Both the position numbers and the translations under genes were made by a program. Below, in pieces: positions 8,758-16,641 of a stretch of 64,000 nucleotides of DNA. The stretch is from Nostoc sp. UHCC 0702 (GTDB lineage: Bacteria; Cyanobacteriota; Cyanobacteriia; Cyanobacteriales; Nostocaceae), in NCBI GenBank assembly GCA_017164015.1, contig CP071065.1, positions 7,097,501 through 7,161,500 on the forward strand, given 5' to 3'. Within the stretch, counting starts at the first letter, position 1, and every line of letters begins with the position of its first letter. Below the pieces are notes generated by a model, which had not been told where the DNA came from, ran no database searches, and saw only the letters and a program-made list of their open reading frames with translations.

Positions 8758-9879
8758 TTAGAGCAACTTTGCATCCCAGGTATAAAGCCCGATCTCTTGG
8801 GGCACTCTAGAGAATCGTCCTATGCGATGACCGCGCGATAATTCATTGAGGACTTTGGGCTTAATTTCTCGAAGTTCTTCACCATTTAGCTCTCCATAAA
8901 GAGCTGCAATTACTTCTGCAACATTAAAAACTTTACCTGGATTTTGTTGGAAAAAAGAGGTGAGGGCATCGATCAAAAATTGTCCTTTATAAGGGCTTAG
9001 CATTGGCACCATATTGGTTTGTGCCTGTGGAGAAGGTTTTCTGTTTTTGTTCTTCCCTTTTTGAGAAGAACCACCAGTAGGATTGGAGTTGACTAAACTT
9101 AAAACCAGAGTGTAACACCCAGGTTGACCAGGAATAAGTGACCATTTATTGGTTTCTTTACCATGAGTCAGTGTTGATTGAACTCTGCCTTTGACTACTT
9201 TGAATAAATCTGGCTCTAACTCACCGTAAAGCGATCGCACGATAAAATCGATGTGACTCACAGTTCCAACATTTTCTTGCAATAGCTTTTGGATAGCTTC
9301 GGTACGCGTTAGAGATTGATATTCCGGCAACATCGCAATTTCTGAGTAAAAGAGCGAGTTCGCTTCTGTTGCGATTTGGGTTTCATTGGCAGGTAATGGC
9401 GACTGTTGGTCAGCATCGACACTGTTATGATCCTCGCTCTCTACGTTGAGAACTTGTGGAACTTGAGAATCAATAGGTTTTACCCAATTGAGTGACAATT
9501 GAGTAATGTTATCCTCCCTTGAAGTCGTCAAGTTTTCTGGAACAGAAGAGGTAGATGCATCTTCATTGACCTCCGTTTTCGGCTCTGTTGTGTTGACTTC
9601 AGGCTCATCAGTGCTGACGCTTTCCCCATGAGCTAAGTCATCCTGGTATTGAGTGGTACAATCAGATGGAGTCATCTCCTTGCTGGAGAAGTTAGAAGTT
9701 CCATCTGTGCTAGAAGACCAACTAGATAACAAGGCTTCTACATGATTGAGATTATCTAAAGCCTGTCGATATAAGCTTTCATACTTTACTACTTGCTGAG
9801 CATAGTAGTCTCGTAATTCCAACATTGGTTTAATGAAGGTTTCGGGGGGAGGTTGTAGTTGCAATTGAGTGTTTATCAA
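8758..9879 (-). CDS. Unknown protein with two copies of a winged-helix-like domain
   Basis: I do not recognise a named family. The first 50 residues look like an amphipathic helix or coiled coil (LRDYYAQQVVKYESLYRQAL). A long acidic, Thr/Ser-rich disordered linker follows (about 60-190). Two related domains of about 70 residues come next: roughly 190-265 (TEAIQKLL...VRSLYGEL...LIPGQPGCYTL) and 300-373 (LIDALTSFF...IAALYGELNGEEL...VPQEIGLYTW). The repeat AALYGEL/RSLYGEL and the closing G-x-Y-T pattern show an internal duplication. The shape resembles HARE-HTH or other winged-helix DNA-binding domains, which is inference. It faces topA tail to tail, so a link to topology is possible but unproven. 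Confidence 0.7.
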   Translation of the reverse strand: MINTQLQLQPPPETFIKPMLELRDYYAQQVVKYESLYRQALDNLNHVEALLSSWSSSTDGTSNFSSKEMTPSDCTTQYQDDLAHGESVSTDEPEVNTTEPKTEVNEDASTSSVPENLTTSREDNITQLSLNWVKPIDSQVPQVLNVESEDHNSVDADQQSPLPANETQIATEANSLFYSEIAMLPEYQSLTRTEAIQKLLQENVGTVSHIDFIVRSLYGELEPDLFKVVKGRVQSTLTHGKETNKWSLIPGQPGCYTLVLSLVNSNPTGGSSQKGKNKNRKPSPQAQTNMVPMLSPYKGQFLIDALTSFFQQNPGKVFNVAEVIAALYGELNGEELREIKPKVLNELSRGHRIGRFSRVPQEIGLYTWDAKLL

Positions 9880-9963
9880 GTTTCAAAAACCGCTATTACA
9901 TTGGGATCAATAATAGATGTAAGCTATCACGCACGTAAAAAGCACATCTTTAAGTTTAGGCAG

Positions 9964-10071
9964 TCAAGAGTCCAGATTAAAGTTGACTTTTGAACGCCAG
10001 TTGTAAAGACCGTCGGGAAACCGCAAGAGCGCTTGACAACCTTCACGAGCAACTATGCAATTTAAAAGCAT
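9964..10071 (-). CDS. Possible 35-residue ORF resembling the tail of the preceding protein
   Basis: An ATG-initiated frame ends in FPDGLYNWRSKVNFNL, which resembles the C-terminal end IGLYTWDAKLL of the 373-residue protein encoded at 8758-9879. It may be a fragment or a mini-relative of that wing domain. There is no clear ribosome binding site. The rest of the gap 9880-10218 holds no other convincing feature. Confidence 0.25.
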   Translation of the reverse strand: MLLNCIVAREGCQALLRFPDGLYNWRSKVNFNLDS

Positions 10072-10096
10072 AATAGCTTAGGAGTTTATTTGAGTC

Positions 10097-10249
10097 ATGG
10101 TTCAAATCCATAACTCAAATAAAAAAGAGCTACTAACAGTTTTAACTTCAGGGCGATGGCAGGTTTGTTTGGGCTGTGAGACTTTTGAGTCAGTCCAAGC
10201 TAACGCGCGTTTGAAAGTTTACCCTGCGATACCTTTGCCGCTGTCGTAA
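10097..10249 (+). CDS. Possible small protein with one CxxC
   Basis: A 50-residue frame starts at an ATG with TAGGAG about 12 bases upstream and contains W-Q-V-C-L-G-C. Its last 30 bases overlap the 3' end of the opposite-strand zinc-ribbon gene. The length and overlap make this uncertain. I include it because of the good ribosome binding site and because it lies in a gap with nothing else. Confidence 0.25.
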   Translation: MVQIHNSNKKELLTVLTSGRWQVCLGCETFESVQANARLKVYPAIPLPLS

Positions 10250-10488
10250 GTCATTGGCTTGGGCTTTCTTTTCTTCGGATCGAGTACCGATTTCTTGGGA
10301 GGTTGAGGGGCGCGGCAGGTTTCACAATACAGCGGTCGGGGGCCAAAAGTTTCGCGTTGTGTGGGCTGTTCACATTGTTTACACACAAAGTTGAAGATGC
10401 GGGTGTGAATTTCTCGCTTGTGCGCTCTAACTGTGTACTCTCGGACATCAATTATCTTACTGGGCATTGACGGTGCTTGTAGCCTCAT
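10219..10488 (-). CDS. Small zinc-ribbon protein, function unknown
   Basis: 89 residues (or 82 if it starts at the internal MPSK). Four cysteines in two knuckles, FVCKQCEQPTQ and LYCETCRAP, form a probable Cys4 zinc site. A basic, proline-rich tail follows (PPKKSVLDPKKRKPKP). The basic surface and zinc ribbon suggest nucleic-acid or ribosome contact, but I cannot name a family. The gene stands alone, and its 5' side is AT-rich and promoter-like. Confidence 0.6.
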   Translation of the reverse strand: MRLQAPSMPSKIIDVREYTVRAHKREIHTRIFNFVCKQCEQPTQRETFGPRPLYCETCRAPQPPKKSVLDPKKRKPKPMTYDSGKGIAG

Positions 10489-10617
10489 TCATTTAATATG
10501 ATATTGTCTCTATTAAACATAAAAATTTTGAAGTTATGTCAAGCATTGCACTGACATTTTTTCAAAACAACGAAAATTGTCAAGGTGAGACATTGCCTGT
10601 TCTAAATCGTTGGTAGG

Positions 10618-10806
10618 TTAGGTGACAACCGCTTTTAAGGCAAGCTCAGTTAAGAGCGCGATTGCCGGACGGGTCAAGGTTCCAATAGTGTACTTTTGAT
10701 TGTAAGCTCGGCGTTGCGATTTAGACAAATATTCGGGTTTTTCACCTGGGCGCAAGCAGAGCCGACCACATTTACGTTGATGAGTAATTATTACATAGTA
10801 TTTCAT
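10618..10806 (-). CDS. Small basic hypothetical protein
   Basis: 62 residues starting MKYYVIITHQRKCGRLCLRP, strongly basic in the middle (KSQRRAYNQKY). It has two cysteines close together but no full zinc motif. It lies between the zinc-ribbon gene and the IS element, all on the minus strand. Nothing identifies a function. The IS5-family element begins about 100 bases from its start on the far side. Confidence 0.4.
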   Translation of the reverse strand: MKYYVIITHQRKCGRLCLRPGEKPEYLSKSQRRAYNQKYTIGTLTRPAIALLTELALKAVVT

Positions 10807-10936
10807 TGCTGCTAACTCAAAACACTTGGTGCTGAGTAATTGACTGCACTATGATACTTCACTTTCTTTCAACGAGAATTTTTGTTCAACAGTTGTTAAT
10901 TAAGAGGATGTTTTAAAAGTCAAAATCAGTTAAAAA

Positions 10937-11776
10937 TCATGCCAGTCGTCTGACCATAATACGAATCATGGCAATAGAGATGAATATCTCTGAAGTTTCG
11001 GGTAATCTTTCATAATCCTTACTTAAACGCCGACACCAATTAAGCCAGCCAAAAGTGCGCTCAACAACCCAGCGCTTTGGTAAATGGACAAAACCTTTTT
11101 TCTCCAATGGTCGAAGAACAATTTCTACAATCCACCGAAACATATCCATCACCCAATGCATAAATTCTTCGCCTCGGTATCCTGCGTCCATGCAAATGAT
11201 ATTTAACCGTTTTACGTGAGTGCCTGTATCATGGACTTGCTTGAGGACTTTTTTTGCACCTTCACGTTCTGGAAGACTTGCAGACGTTACCAAGACCCGC
11301 AAAACTAGCCCTCACAAATCTACACTGAGATGTCGCTTGCGCCCATGTATCTTTTTACCTGCGTCATAACCTACATCTGTGGAAATCATCGTTGCTGTTT
11401 CTAGTGATTGACCCTTCGGCTTCGCTCAGGGTCAACAGTGAGCGAAGCCGAACTGTTGACTATCAACTGCTGCTTCTGATGGACTCAAGTCACGCCCTGC
11501 ATCTACTCTCACCCATTGATAGAGTTGGTCGTGAACCTTCAACCATGTACCATCTTTGCTGCATCTCCAAAAATAACCATAAACCGTTGACCATACGGGA
11601 AAATCCCCGGGCAACCCTCGCCATGTACACCCTTGACACAAAACATAGAGAATTGCATTTACTATCGCAAATAATGCTAATTTTCGGGGACGACCGCCTG
11701 GTTTTGCTTCTGGGAAGAGATTCGCAATTAATTCCCATTGTTCCCATGTCAGATTGCTACGGTATGCTTTAGTCAT
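10937..11776 (-). pseudogene. IS5-family transposase, interrupted
   Basis: The N-terminal half begins MTKAYRSNLTWEQWELIANL and runs to the first catalytic Asp (AAVDSQ). The C-terminal half contains the second Asp region (CMDAGYRGEEF) and the third (WVVERTFGWLNWCRRLSKDYE). Both halves are in the same frame. A 48-bp hairpin insert right after AAVDSQ brings two TGA stops, and a third TGA lies downstream where the family has a sense codon (between SVDL and GLVLRV). Removing the insert would give a protein of about 263 residues with one nonsense codon. The gene product is therefore not expected to be active. Confidence 0.9.
11408..11455. repeat. 48-bp palindromic insertion inside the IS transposase
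   Basis: Two perfect 14-base arms (11415-11428 and 11439-11452; TTCGGCTTCGCTCA and its complement) surround a 10-base loop. The insert is flanked by the 5-base direct repeat TTGAC (11408 and 11456), which looks like a target duplication. Its length is a multiple of three but it adds two TGA codons. The identical insert is present in the second IS copy at 39223-39270. Confidence 0.85.
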
Positions 11777-11830
11777 TCGCTCATAAGGTGCTGTTTTCTA
11801 CAAATTTCAGCATACGCCTTGTGAGCTTTC

Positions 11831-11894
11831 TTACAATACCCCCCTACTTTTAAAATATCCTCTTACAATACCCCCCTACTTTTAAAACATCCTC
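11831..11894. repeat. Tandemly duplicated 32-bp IS terminus
   Basis: The units 11831-11862 and 11863-11894 differ by one base (ATATCCTC against ACATCCTC). The outer unit matches the opposite IS end perfectly, whereas the inner one has one mismatch. Copy 2 has only the inner type. The outer unit is directly followed by the TTAA duplication. Confidence 0.85.
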
Positions 11895-11984
11895 TTAAAC
11901 ATTCTCTTAAAAAATCATGAAAACGGCAAGAAATAACCCACTAGATATACGCCACATTAGTCTAAAAGTAACAGAGTTAATTAA

Positions 11985-12158
11985 GAGGATGTTTCTTAAG
12001 TCTAATATACTACTCAGCAGGGCGATTAGAAATCGCGTCTACACAGACGAAACCCACCTCCGTGGGTTTAAAAGACCTAATTTTTGGTTAGTCCGCGTAG
12101 GCGGACTTTGCCTGTGTAGTAGCGAATTATATTCGCCCAAAACTTTTAAAACAACCTC
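11985..12158. mobile_element. MITE-like element with ends related to the IS5-family element
   Basis: 174 bp. The left end GAGGATGTTTCTTAAGT and right end ACTTTTAAAACAACCTC are imperfect versions of the IS termini. The left flank is TTAA (11981-11984), as for the IS. The interior is a long self-complementary structure: GCGATTAGAAATCGCG plus CTACACAGAC pairs with GCCTGTGTAG plus a GCGAAT-type arm, with a nested GTCCGCGTAGGCGGAC palindrome. It has no coding capacity. The right flank is TAAG, so the target duplication is not clean. It probably moves, or moved, using the IS transposase in trans (inference). Confidence 0.65.
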
Positions 12159-12184
12159 TAAGGAATACGCTATTTTGACATCCT

Positions 12185-12220
12185 CCCACCGCTAACTCGG
12201 AGTACCGAGTATAGCGGGGG
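12185..12220 (-). ncRNA. Right-end hairpin, probable 3' part of the TnpB guide RNA (omega RNA)
   Basis: Arms 12185-12200 and 12205-12220 around an AGTA loop form a near-perfect stem that overlaps the last codons and the stop of tnpB. In IS605-type elements the guide RNA is transcribed from the 3' end of tnpB through the right end into the flanking DNA. The guide here would therefore start just below position 12177, in sequence next to the MITE. Seen: the hairpin. Inferred: the RNA and its guide. Confidence 0.55.
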
Positions 12221-13445
12221 ATTCCAAAGATTGCTCCTTGGGTTTCCTCTTTCCACGAGTCGGCTTACTAAGAGGAGTTTCCTCACCTAAGCAGAGGTCG
12301 TTCTCTCCAGAGGCGTTAGTTCCGATGTGACCCACCGTACTTAATCCCTTTTCGAGTATGTTTCGTGCAGCATTATGATCTCTGTCTTGGACATGCCCAC
12401 AATGCAAGCAGGTATGCGTCCTGGTGCTAAGAGTTTTCTTAACAACACGACCACAATTAGAGCAATTTTGACTGGTGTAGTGGGGTGGCACAGCAACCGT
12501 GACCACACCAAACACTCTCCCAAAATACTCAACCCAAGAACGGAACTGAGTCCACGCTGCATCAGAAATCGATTTGGCGAGGTGTCTATTCCTCAGCATA
12601 TTTCGCACCTTCAAGTCTTCATAAGCTACCAAGTCGTTAGACTGGACTACGCACCTTGCCGTCTTCACAGCAAAGTCTTTACGTTGCCTACTTACCTTAA
12701 GGTGCTTTCGTGCAAGTTTATTTCTAAACTTAGCTCTATTTTTGGAACCCTTTTTAGTCTTGGACAAGCGACGGTGCAGTCGTTTCAAAGAATTTTCGGA
12801 CTTGCGGAGGTCACGCGGATTTGCAACAGTCTGCCCGTCAGAATCGGTGTAAAAGTGGTTCAATCCGACATCAATACCAATGGTTTTAAGTGTTGGCTCC
12901 CGTTTCTCCAAACGTTCCTGATCAACACAAAACTGTACATAGTACCCATCTGCTCGACGGACAACCCGCACTCGCTTAAACTGTTTCAACTGGTAGAAGT
13001 GCAAGTCGCGAGTTCCCCACATTTTGAAGGTTCCTGCCTTAAAGCCATCAGAAAAAGTGATATACCGTTTATCGGCAGAAAGTCGCCAGCCACTGGTCTT
13101 GTACTCTACACAAGCATGTGTCTGTTCTTTCTTAAATCGTGGATATGCTTTCTTCCCAAGTTTATTCTTCTTGCAGTTGTCATAAAAACGAGATATGGCA
13201 GACCATGCTCTTTCAGCGCTAGCTTGTCTTGCCATAGAGTTGAGATTGTTCGCCCATTTAAACTCTTTAGCAAGAACAGCACAATAAGCGCTCAACTCAT
13301 ATCTGCCAATATCGCGGTTGTCCATCCAGTATCTGACGCAACTGTTCCGAACAAAACGAGCAGTACGGATAGCCTCATCCAGCTTTCCATACTGCTCGTT
13401 TGTTGCTTCCAATTTTGCCTCAAATACCAGCATCTTTACGTTCAA
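12192..13445 (-). CDS. tnpB: RNA-guided nuclease TnpB (IS200/IS605 family)
   Basis: 417 residues, close to full length. RuvC-type residues are D192 (TIGIDVGLN), E276 (LVAYEDLKV) and D354/D356 (DRDHNAARNIL). The zinc ribbon is C328-C331 (CSNCG) and C346-C349 (CLHCG). The N-terminus carries the helix-turn-helix/wedge-type region with the motif EQTHACVEYK. The C-terminal tail TVGHIGTNASGEND and ESPAILGTPS is the part that overlaps the guide RNA. TnpB cuts DNA next to a target-adjacent motif using the omega RNA and helps the element persist. No frameshift or stop is seen, so it looks functional. There is no partner tnpA. A long antisense frame across the gene is a shadow. Confidence 0.93.
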   Translation of the reverse strand: MNVKMLVFEAKLEATNEQYGKLDEAIRTARFVRNSCVRYWMDNRDIGRYELSAYCAVLAKEFKWANNLNSMARQASAERAWSAISRFYDNCKKNKLGKKAYPRFKKEQTHACVEYKTSGWRLSADKRYITFSDGFKAGTFKMWGTRDLHFYQLKQFKRVRVVRRADGYYVQFCVDQERLEKREPTLKTIGIDVGLNHFYTDSDGQTVANPRDLRKSENSLKRLHRRLSKTKKGSKNRAKFRNKLARKHLKVSRQRKDFAVKTARCVVQSNDLVAYEDLKVRNMLRNRHLAKSISDAAWTQFRSWVEYFGRVFGVVTVAVPPHYTSQNCSNCGRVVKKTLSTRTHTCLHCGHVQDRDHNAARNILEKGLSTVGHIGTNASGENDLCLGEETPLSKPTRGKRKPKEQSLESPAILGTPS

Positions 13446-13474
13446 ATAATTGACGTAATTATAGCACAGAGATT

Positions 13475-13537
13475 GTCAAAACCGCCACTGTTCTACTCCC
13501 CCGCTTTGCATCGGTCGAAGAACGTGGCGGTTTTGAC
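13475..13537. repeat. Inverted repeat upstream of tnpB (possible left end)
   Basis: Perfect 14-base arms GTCAAAACCGCCAC (13475-13488) and its complement (13524-13537) can extend further with one bulge. A second, smaller CCGCCA/TGGCGG stem follows at about 13553-13577. It may be the left-end structure of the TnpB element. The gap 13538-13764 contains nothing else I can support. Confidence 0.5.
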
Positions 13538-13764
13538 CCTCGATTCATCTCACCGCCAAATCAAAGATTATGGCGGGAGCCTTCTCTCGGAATTAGGTAA
13601 ATAACTGTACGCAGGGTGAAATGTTAGAGCGTATTGTTTTGGAGTGGAACACCCAACAAAGCGAGAGCGAACGACCATCAGGAGACGAAGAGGAATAGCT
13701 TTTTTGTACAAGCCCTTGGCGTAATAGGATTGTGCTAGACTATGCTTCCCCATCAACTGAAAGA

Positions 13765-16281
13765 CTAAAATTTGACGTGGCTGTAAAACACTCGTTTTAC
13801 ATTCTCAGCCGTAGTCACGTAGAACAACACGATCGCTCCCAGAACCAGCACAAAATTCAACGGCAACGGTTGAAATCCGAGTAAAGTTGCCAACGGTGTC
13901 CAGGGAATGATTATTGTCACTCCAATGGTCGCCAGCGTTGCCATTAACAAGTATTTTCCCGGCTTACTGTTGAAAATGGATTGGCGGGTACGAACGACCA
14001 GCACAACCAGCGATGCAGAGATTACAGATTCCAAAAACCAGCCTGTTCTAAACTGTTGTGGTTGAGCGTGCAGCAGCAACAGCAGTGCCCCAAAGGTGAG
14101 GTAATCAAATATTGAACTCAACAAACCAAACACAATCATGAAGTTGCGGATAAACTTGATATCCATCCGGCGAGGTTTGTTGACTAATTCTTTGTCTACG
14201 CGATCTGTTGCGATCGTCAATTCCGGGAAATCGGTTAGGAGGTTCGTCAGCAAAATCTGACTGGGTAACAGCGGCAAAAAGGGCAGAAACAGAGAAATTC
14301 CTGCCATACTAAACATATTGCCAAAATTGGCGCTAGTTGCCATAAATACATACTTTAAAGTGTTGGCAAACGTCACCCGTCCTTCCTTTACGCCTTCGAT
14401 GAGGACATTTAAATCCTTTGCCATCAACACAATATCAGCAGCTTCCTTAGCGACATCAACTGCGCTCTCGACTGAGATGCCGACATCAGCAGCATGAAGC
14501 GCAGAGGCATCGTTAATGCCGTCTCCCAAATATCCAACTACATTCCCCGCTTTTTTGAGGGCGATAATGATGCGCTCTTTTTGGTTTGGCTCTACCTCGG
14601 CAAAGACATTTGTATCTTGTACTCGATGCATCAAGGCTTCATCACTGAGTTTTTCTAGTTCCGAGCCTGTCAACGCCTTTGCTTGGGGCAGTCCTACCTG
14701 CTGAATAATACTCATTGCAACTGCCTTGCTATCTCCGGTAATCATCTTCGGGGTGATTCCCAGCAGTTGCAACTCTTTGAGGGTGTCAGCGATGCCAGCT
14801 TTTGGCGGATCAAAGAGAGCGAGGTAGCCGAGAAATGTCATGTTCGTTTCATCGTCTTTGCTGAAAGAATCTTGATTAAAATCACGATAAGCCACACCCA
14901 AGGCTCTAAATCCCTTACTGCCCAATTCTTCAGCCTGTTGATGAAGTTTTTGTCGCTGATCTGCAATAGCGATCGCTTTCCCCTCACCAATCTCAACGGT
15001 TGAGCAAACATCCAGAATATTTTTTAGTGCGCCTTTAGTGATAATCAGATGCGTACTCTCTTTCTTAAACAGGATGCTTAGACGTTTGCGGTTAAAGTCA
15101 TAAGGCACTTCATCTAGCTTTTGATAGCCAGAAATATCGAATGTTTTGTATTCACGAATTGCTGCATCGATGGGATTAATATAACCCGACTCAGATGCGG
15201 CATTCAAATAAGCATAAAGTAGAACGCGATCGCTTTCTTTCCCTTCCACATCAACCGCAGAGTGAATTTTCACCTCTCCTTCCGTCAGCGTACCCGTCTT
15301 ATCGGTGCAAAACACATTCATACTGCCAAAGTTTTCGATCGCGGGTAAGCGCTTCACGATCACCTGCTTTTTCGCCATTTTCTTAGCACCACGAGCCAAA
15401 TTAACGCTGACGATCGCAGGTAACAATTGAGGAGTCAAACCCACCGCCAACGCCAGAGAAAACAGAAAGGATTCCAGTACTGGGCGATGGAGGTAGACGT
15501 TAGCGACAAAAATTAGCACTACCAAAATTAGCGTTACTTCCATCAGAAAGTAGCCAAACTTGCTCAATCCCCTTTCAAATTCGGTTTCGCTCGGTCTGAG
15601 TTTCAGGCGTTCCGATACTTTGCCGAATTCAGTTTCTTTTCCAGTATGAACGACTACTGCTTTTGCCGTTCCACTAATAACATTAGTTCCCTGATAGAGG
15701 GAATTGGTGCGTTGGCTCAGTCCAGTTTCAGCCGGCAATACGCCACTTAGCTTGTCAACTGGATAGGTTTCTCCTGTCAGTGCTGCTTCATTCACCGATA
15801 AATCTTTCGACTCTAAAACTAGACAGTCGCCCGGAATATTTTTACCTGCACTCAGCAACACAATGTCACCCCTGACTACTTCCTCATTGGGGATTTCTTG
15901 AGATTGACCATCTCTCAAAACAGTTGCTTTAACTTGCACTAATGCCAATAATTTTTCGACGGCGTTTGAGGCTCCTTGCTCTTGCCAAAATCCTAATAGC
16001 CCACTGATGAAGACAATCGTCAAAATGATTATGGCATCTGCCGCATCTTTCAGAAAAATCGATAGCACCGCCGCAAAAATCAGAATCAAGATAATCGGAC
16101 TCTTGAACTGATTGAGCAACAGCATCCATGCGCTCGATTTGTGTGTTTGTTTGAGGCTATTTGCGCCGAACTCACTCAGGCGTTGTTTGGCATCTTGACG
16201 GCTTAACCCGGAGGTTGTGGAGTGCATCTGCTGAAGCACCTGATCCGTGGACAAGCTCCAAAATGTAGACTGCGGATTCAT
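13765..16281 (-). CDS. mgtA: Magnesium-translocating P-type ATPase (MgtA type)
   Basis: 838 residues, near the length of type III MgtA/MgtB ATPases. N-terminal cation-ATPase domain (GLSRQDAKQRLSEFG), actuator motif TGE (SVNEAALTGETYPVDK), phosphorylation site D327 in FCTDKTGTLTEG, hinge GDGINDASALHAADVGIS, and about ten membrane helices with the last four at the C-terminus. It imports Mg2+ (or a related divalent ion) across the plasma membrane. AAGGTAG lies about 10 bases before the ATG. It is the intact relative of three short mgtA-like fragments found at 17030, 18851 and 18881. It begins the minus-strand stress island. Confidence 0.9.
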   Translation of the reverse strand: MNPQSTFWSLSTDQVLQQMHSTTSGLSRQDAKQRLSEFGANSLKQTHKSSAWMLLLNQFKSPIILILIFAAVLSIFLKDAADAIIILTIVFISGLLGFWQEQGASNAVEKLLALVQVKATVLRDGQSQEIPNEEVVRGDIVLLSAGKNIPGDCLVLESKDLSVNEAALTGETYPVDKLSGVLPAETGLSQRTNSLYQGTNVISGTAKAVVVHTGKETEFGKVSERLKLRPSETEFERGLSKFGYFLMEVTLILVVLIFVANVYLHRPVLESFLFSLALAVGLTPQLLPAIVSVNLARGAKKMAKKQVIVKRLPAIENFGSMNVFCTDKTGTLTEGEVKIHSAVDVEGKESDRVLLYAYLNAASESGYINPIDAAIREYKTFDISGYQKLDEVPYDFNRKRLSILFKKESTHLIITKGALKNILDVCSTVEIGEGKAIAIADQRQKLHQQAEELGSKGFRALGVAYRDFNQDSFSKDDETNMTFLGYLALFDPPKAGIADTLKELQLLGITPKMITGDSKAVAMSIIQQVGLPQAKALTGSELEKLSDEALMHRVQDTNVFAEVEPNQKERIIIALKKAGNVVGYLGDGINDASALHAADVGISVESAVDVAKEAADIVLMAKDLNVLIEGVKEGRVTFANTLKYVFMATSANFGNMFSMAGISLFLPFLPLLPSQILLTNLLTDFPELTIATDRVDKELVNKPRRMDIKFIRNFMIVFGLLSSIFDYLTFGALLLLLHAQPQQFRTGWFLESVISASLVVLVVRTRQSIFNSKPGKYLLMATLATIGVTIIIPWTPLATLLGFQPLPLNFVLVLGAIVLFYVTTAENVKRVFYSHVKF

Positions 16282-16297
16282 TATTTTCTACCTTTCA

Positions 16298-16423
16298 TTA
16301 ACGCACCCTACAAGAGCAGCGATCGCGGTTTTTGGGTACTAGATCAAAATCTCCTCGGTTACGGGTAACAACTGTGGCATTAATAGATAATGCGATCGCA
16401 GCTATTCGCATATCTTTTTGCAG
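16298..16423 (-). pseudogene. C-terminal remnant of a VapC-type PIN-domain toxin
   Basis: The translation LQKDMRIAAIALSINATVV followed by TRNRGDFDLVP matches the last third of PIN toxins (typically D-x-x-IAAIAL then TRN-x-x-DF-x-x-V). The N-terminal two thirds with the first catalytic acids are missing, and no antitoxin gene is beside it. It lies just upstream of mgtA. The rest of the gap 16282-16641 holds only a palindromic repeat. Confidence 0.6.
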
Positions 16424-16520
16424 GTGATTTTTCCGCCCACATGGTTAAGTTACGGAAGCGAGCGCGTCCCTAAACAGCTTTTATTACTCTCGTCAAATTA
16501 AATTTGAAACCCTATTTTTG

Positions 16521-16572
16521 CGTTAGTCCGCGCAGGCGGACTTTGTTTGTGTAGCCGCGATTTCTAATCGCT
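16521..16572. repeat. Palindromic repeat shared with the MITE at 11985
   Basis: TTAGTCCGCGCAGGCGGAC followed by TTTGT, then GTGTAG and CGCGATTTCTAATCGC. These are the same modules, in the same order, as the right half of the MITE at 12090-12135. It looks like a decayed or partial copy without IS-type ends. Confidence 0.6.
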
Positions 16573-16641
16573 TGGATTATTCTCCAGAGTCATAGAATAG
16601 GGATATTTATACATTTTCCCGCTTACCTACTTAGAACTTGG

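Larger units (their letters stand above)
10904..11894 (-). mobile_element. IS5-family insertion sequence, copy 1 (IS427-like), 991 bp, defective
   Basis: Terminal inverted repeats are GAGGATGTTTTAAAAGT at 10904 and its exact complement ending at 11894. A 4-base target duplication TTAA flanks both ends (10900-10903 and 11895-11898). The single transposase frame, on the minus strand, is interrupted by three TGA stops. Compared with copy 2 (38719-39677), this copy has an extra 32 bases at one end: a tandem duplication of the terminal segment. The rest differs at only about two positions. A TTAA target and this transposase type fit the IS427 group of the IS5 family. Confidence 0.9.
12176..13537 (-). 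mobile_element. IS200/IS605-type element with tnpB only (approximate ends)
   Basis: The element is defined by the intact tnpB gene, a right-end hairpin at 12185-12220 overlapping the tnpB stop, and an inverted repeat at 13475-13537 upstream of tnpB. The end towards low coordinates reads GGGAGGATGTCAA on the minus strand, a common right end of such elements in cyanobacteria as I recall. No tnpA (Y1 transposase) is present, so mobility would depend on one elsewhere. The exact left boundary is not determined. Confidence 0.7.

Noticed and set aside
11392..11772. Plus-strand frame inside IS copy 1 (and its twin at 39207-39587)
   Set aside because: Antisense to the transposase; present in both copies only because the copies are identical.
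10937..11776. Programmed frameshift between two transposase frames
   Set aside because: Both halves are in the same frame; the interruption is by TGA codons, two of them in a 48-bp insert, so it is not a frameshift.
12375..13604. 409-residue frame on the plus strand
   Set aside because: It is antisense to the intact tnpB gene, which has all catalytic motifs; no family features in the plus frame.
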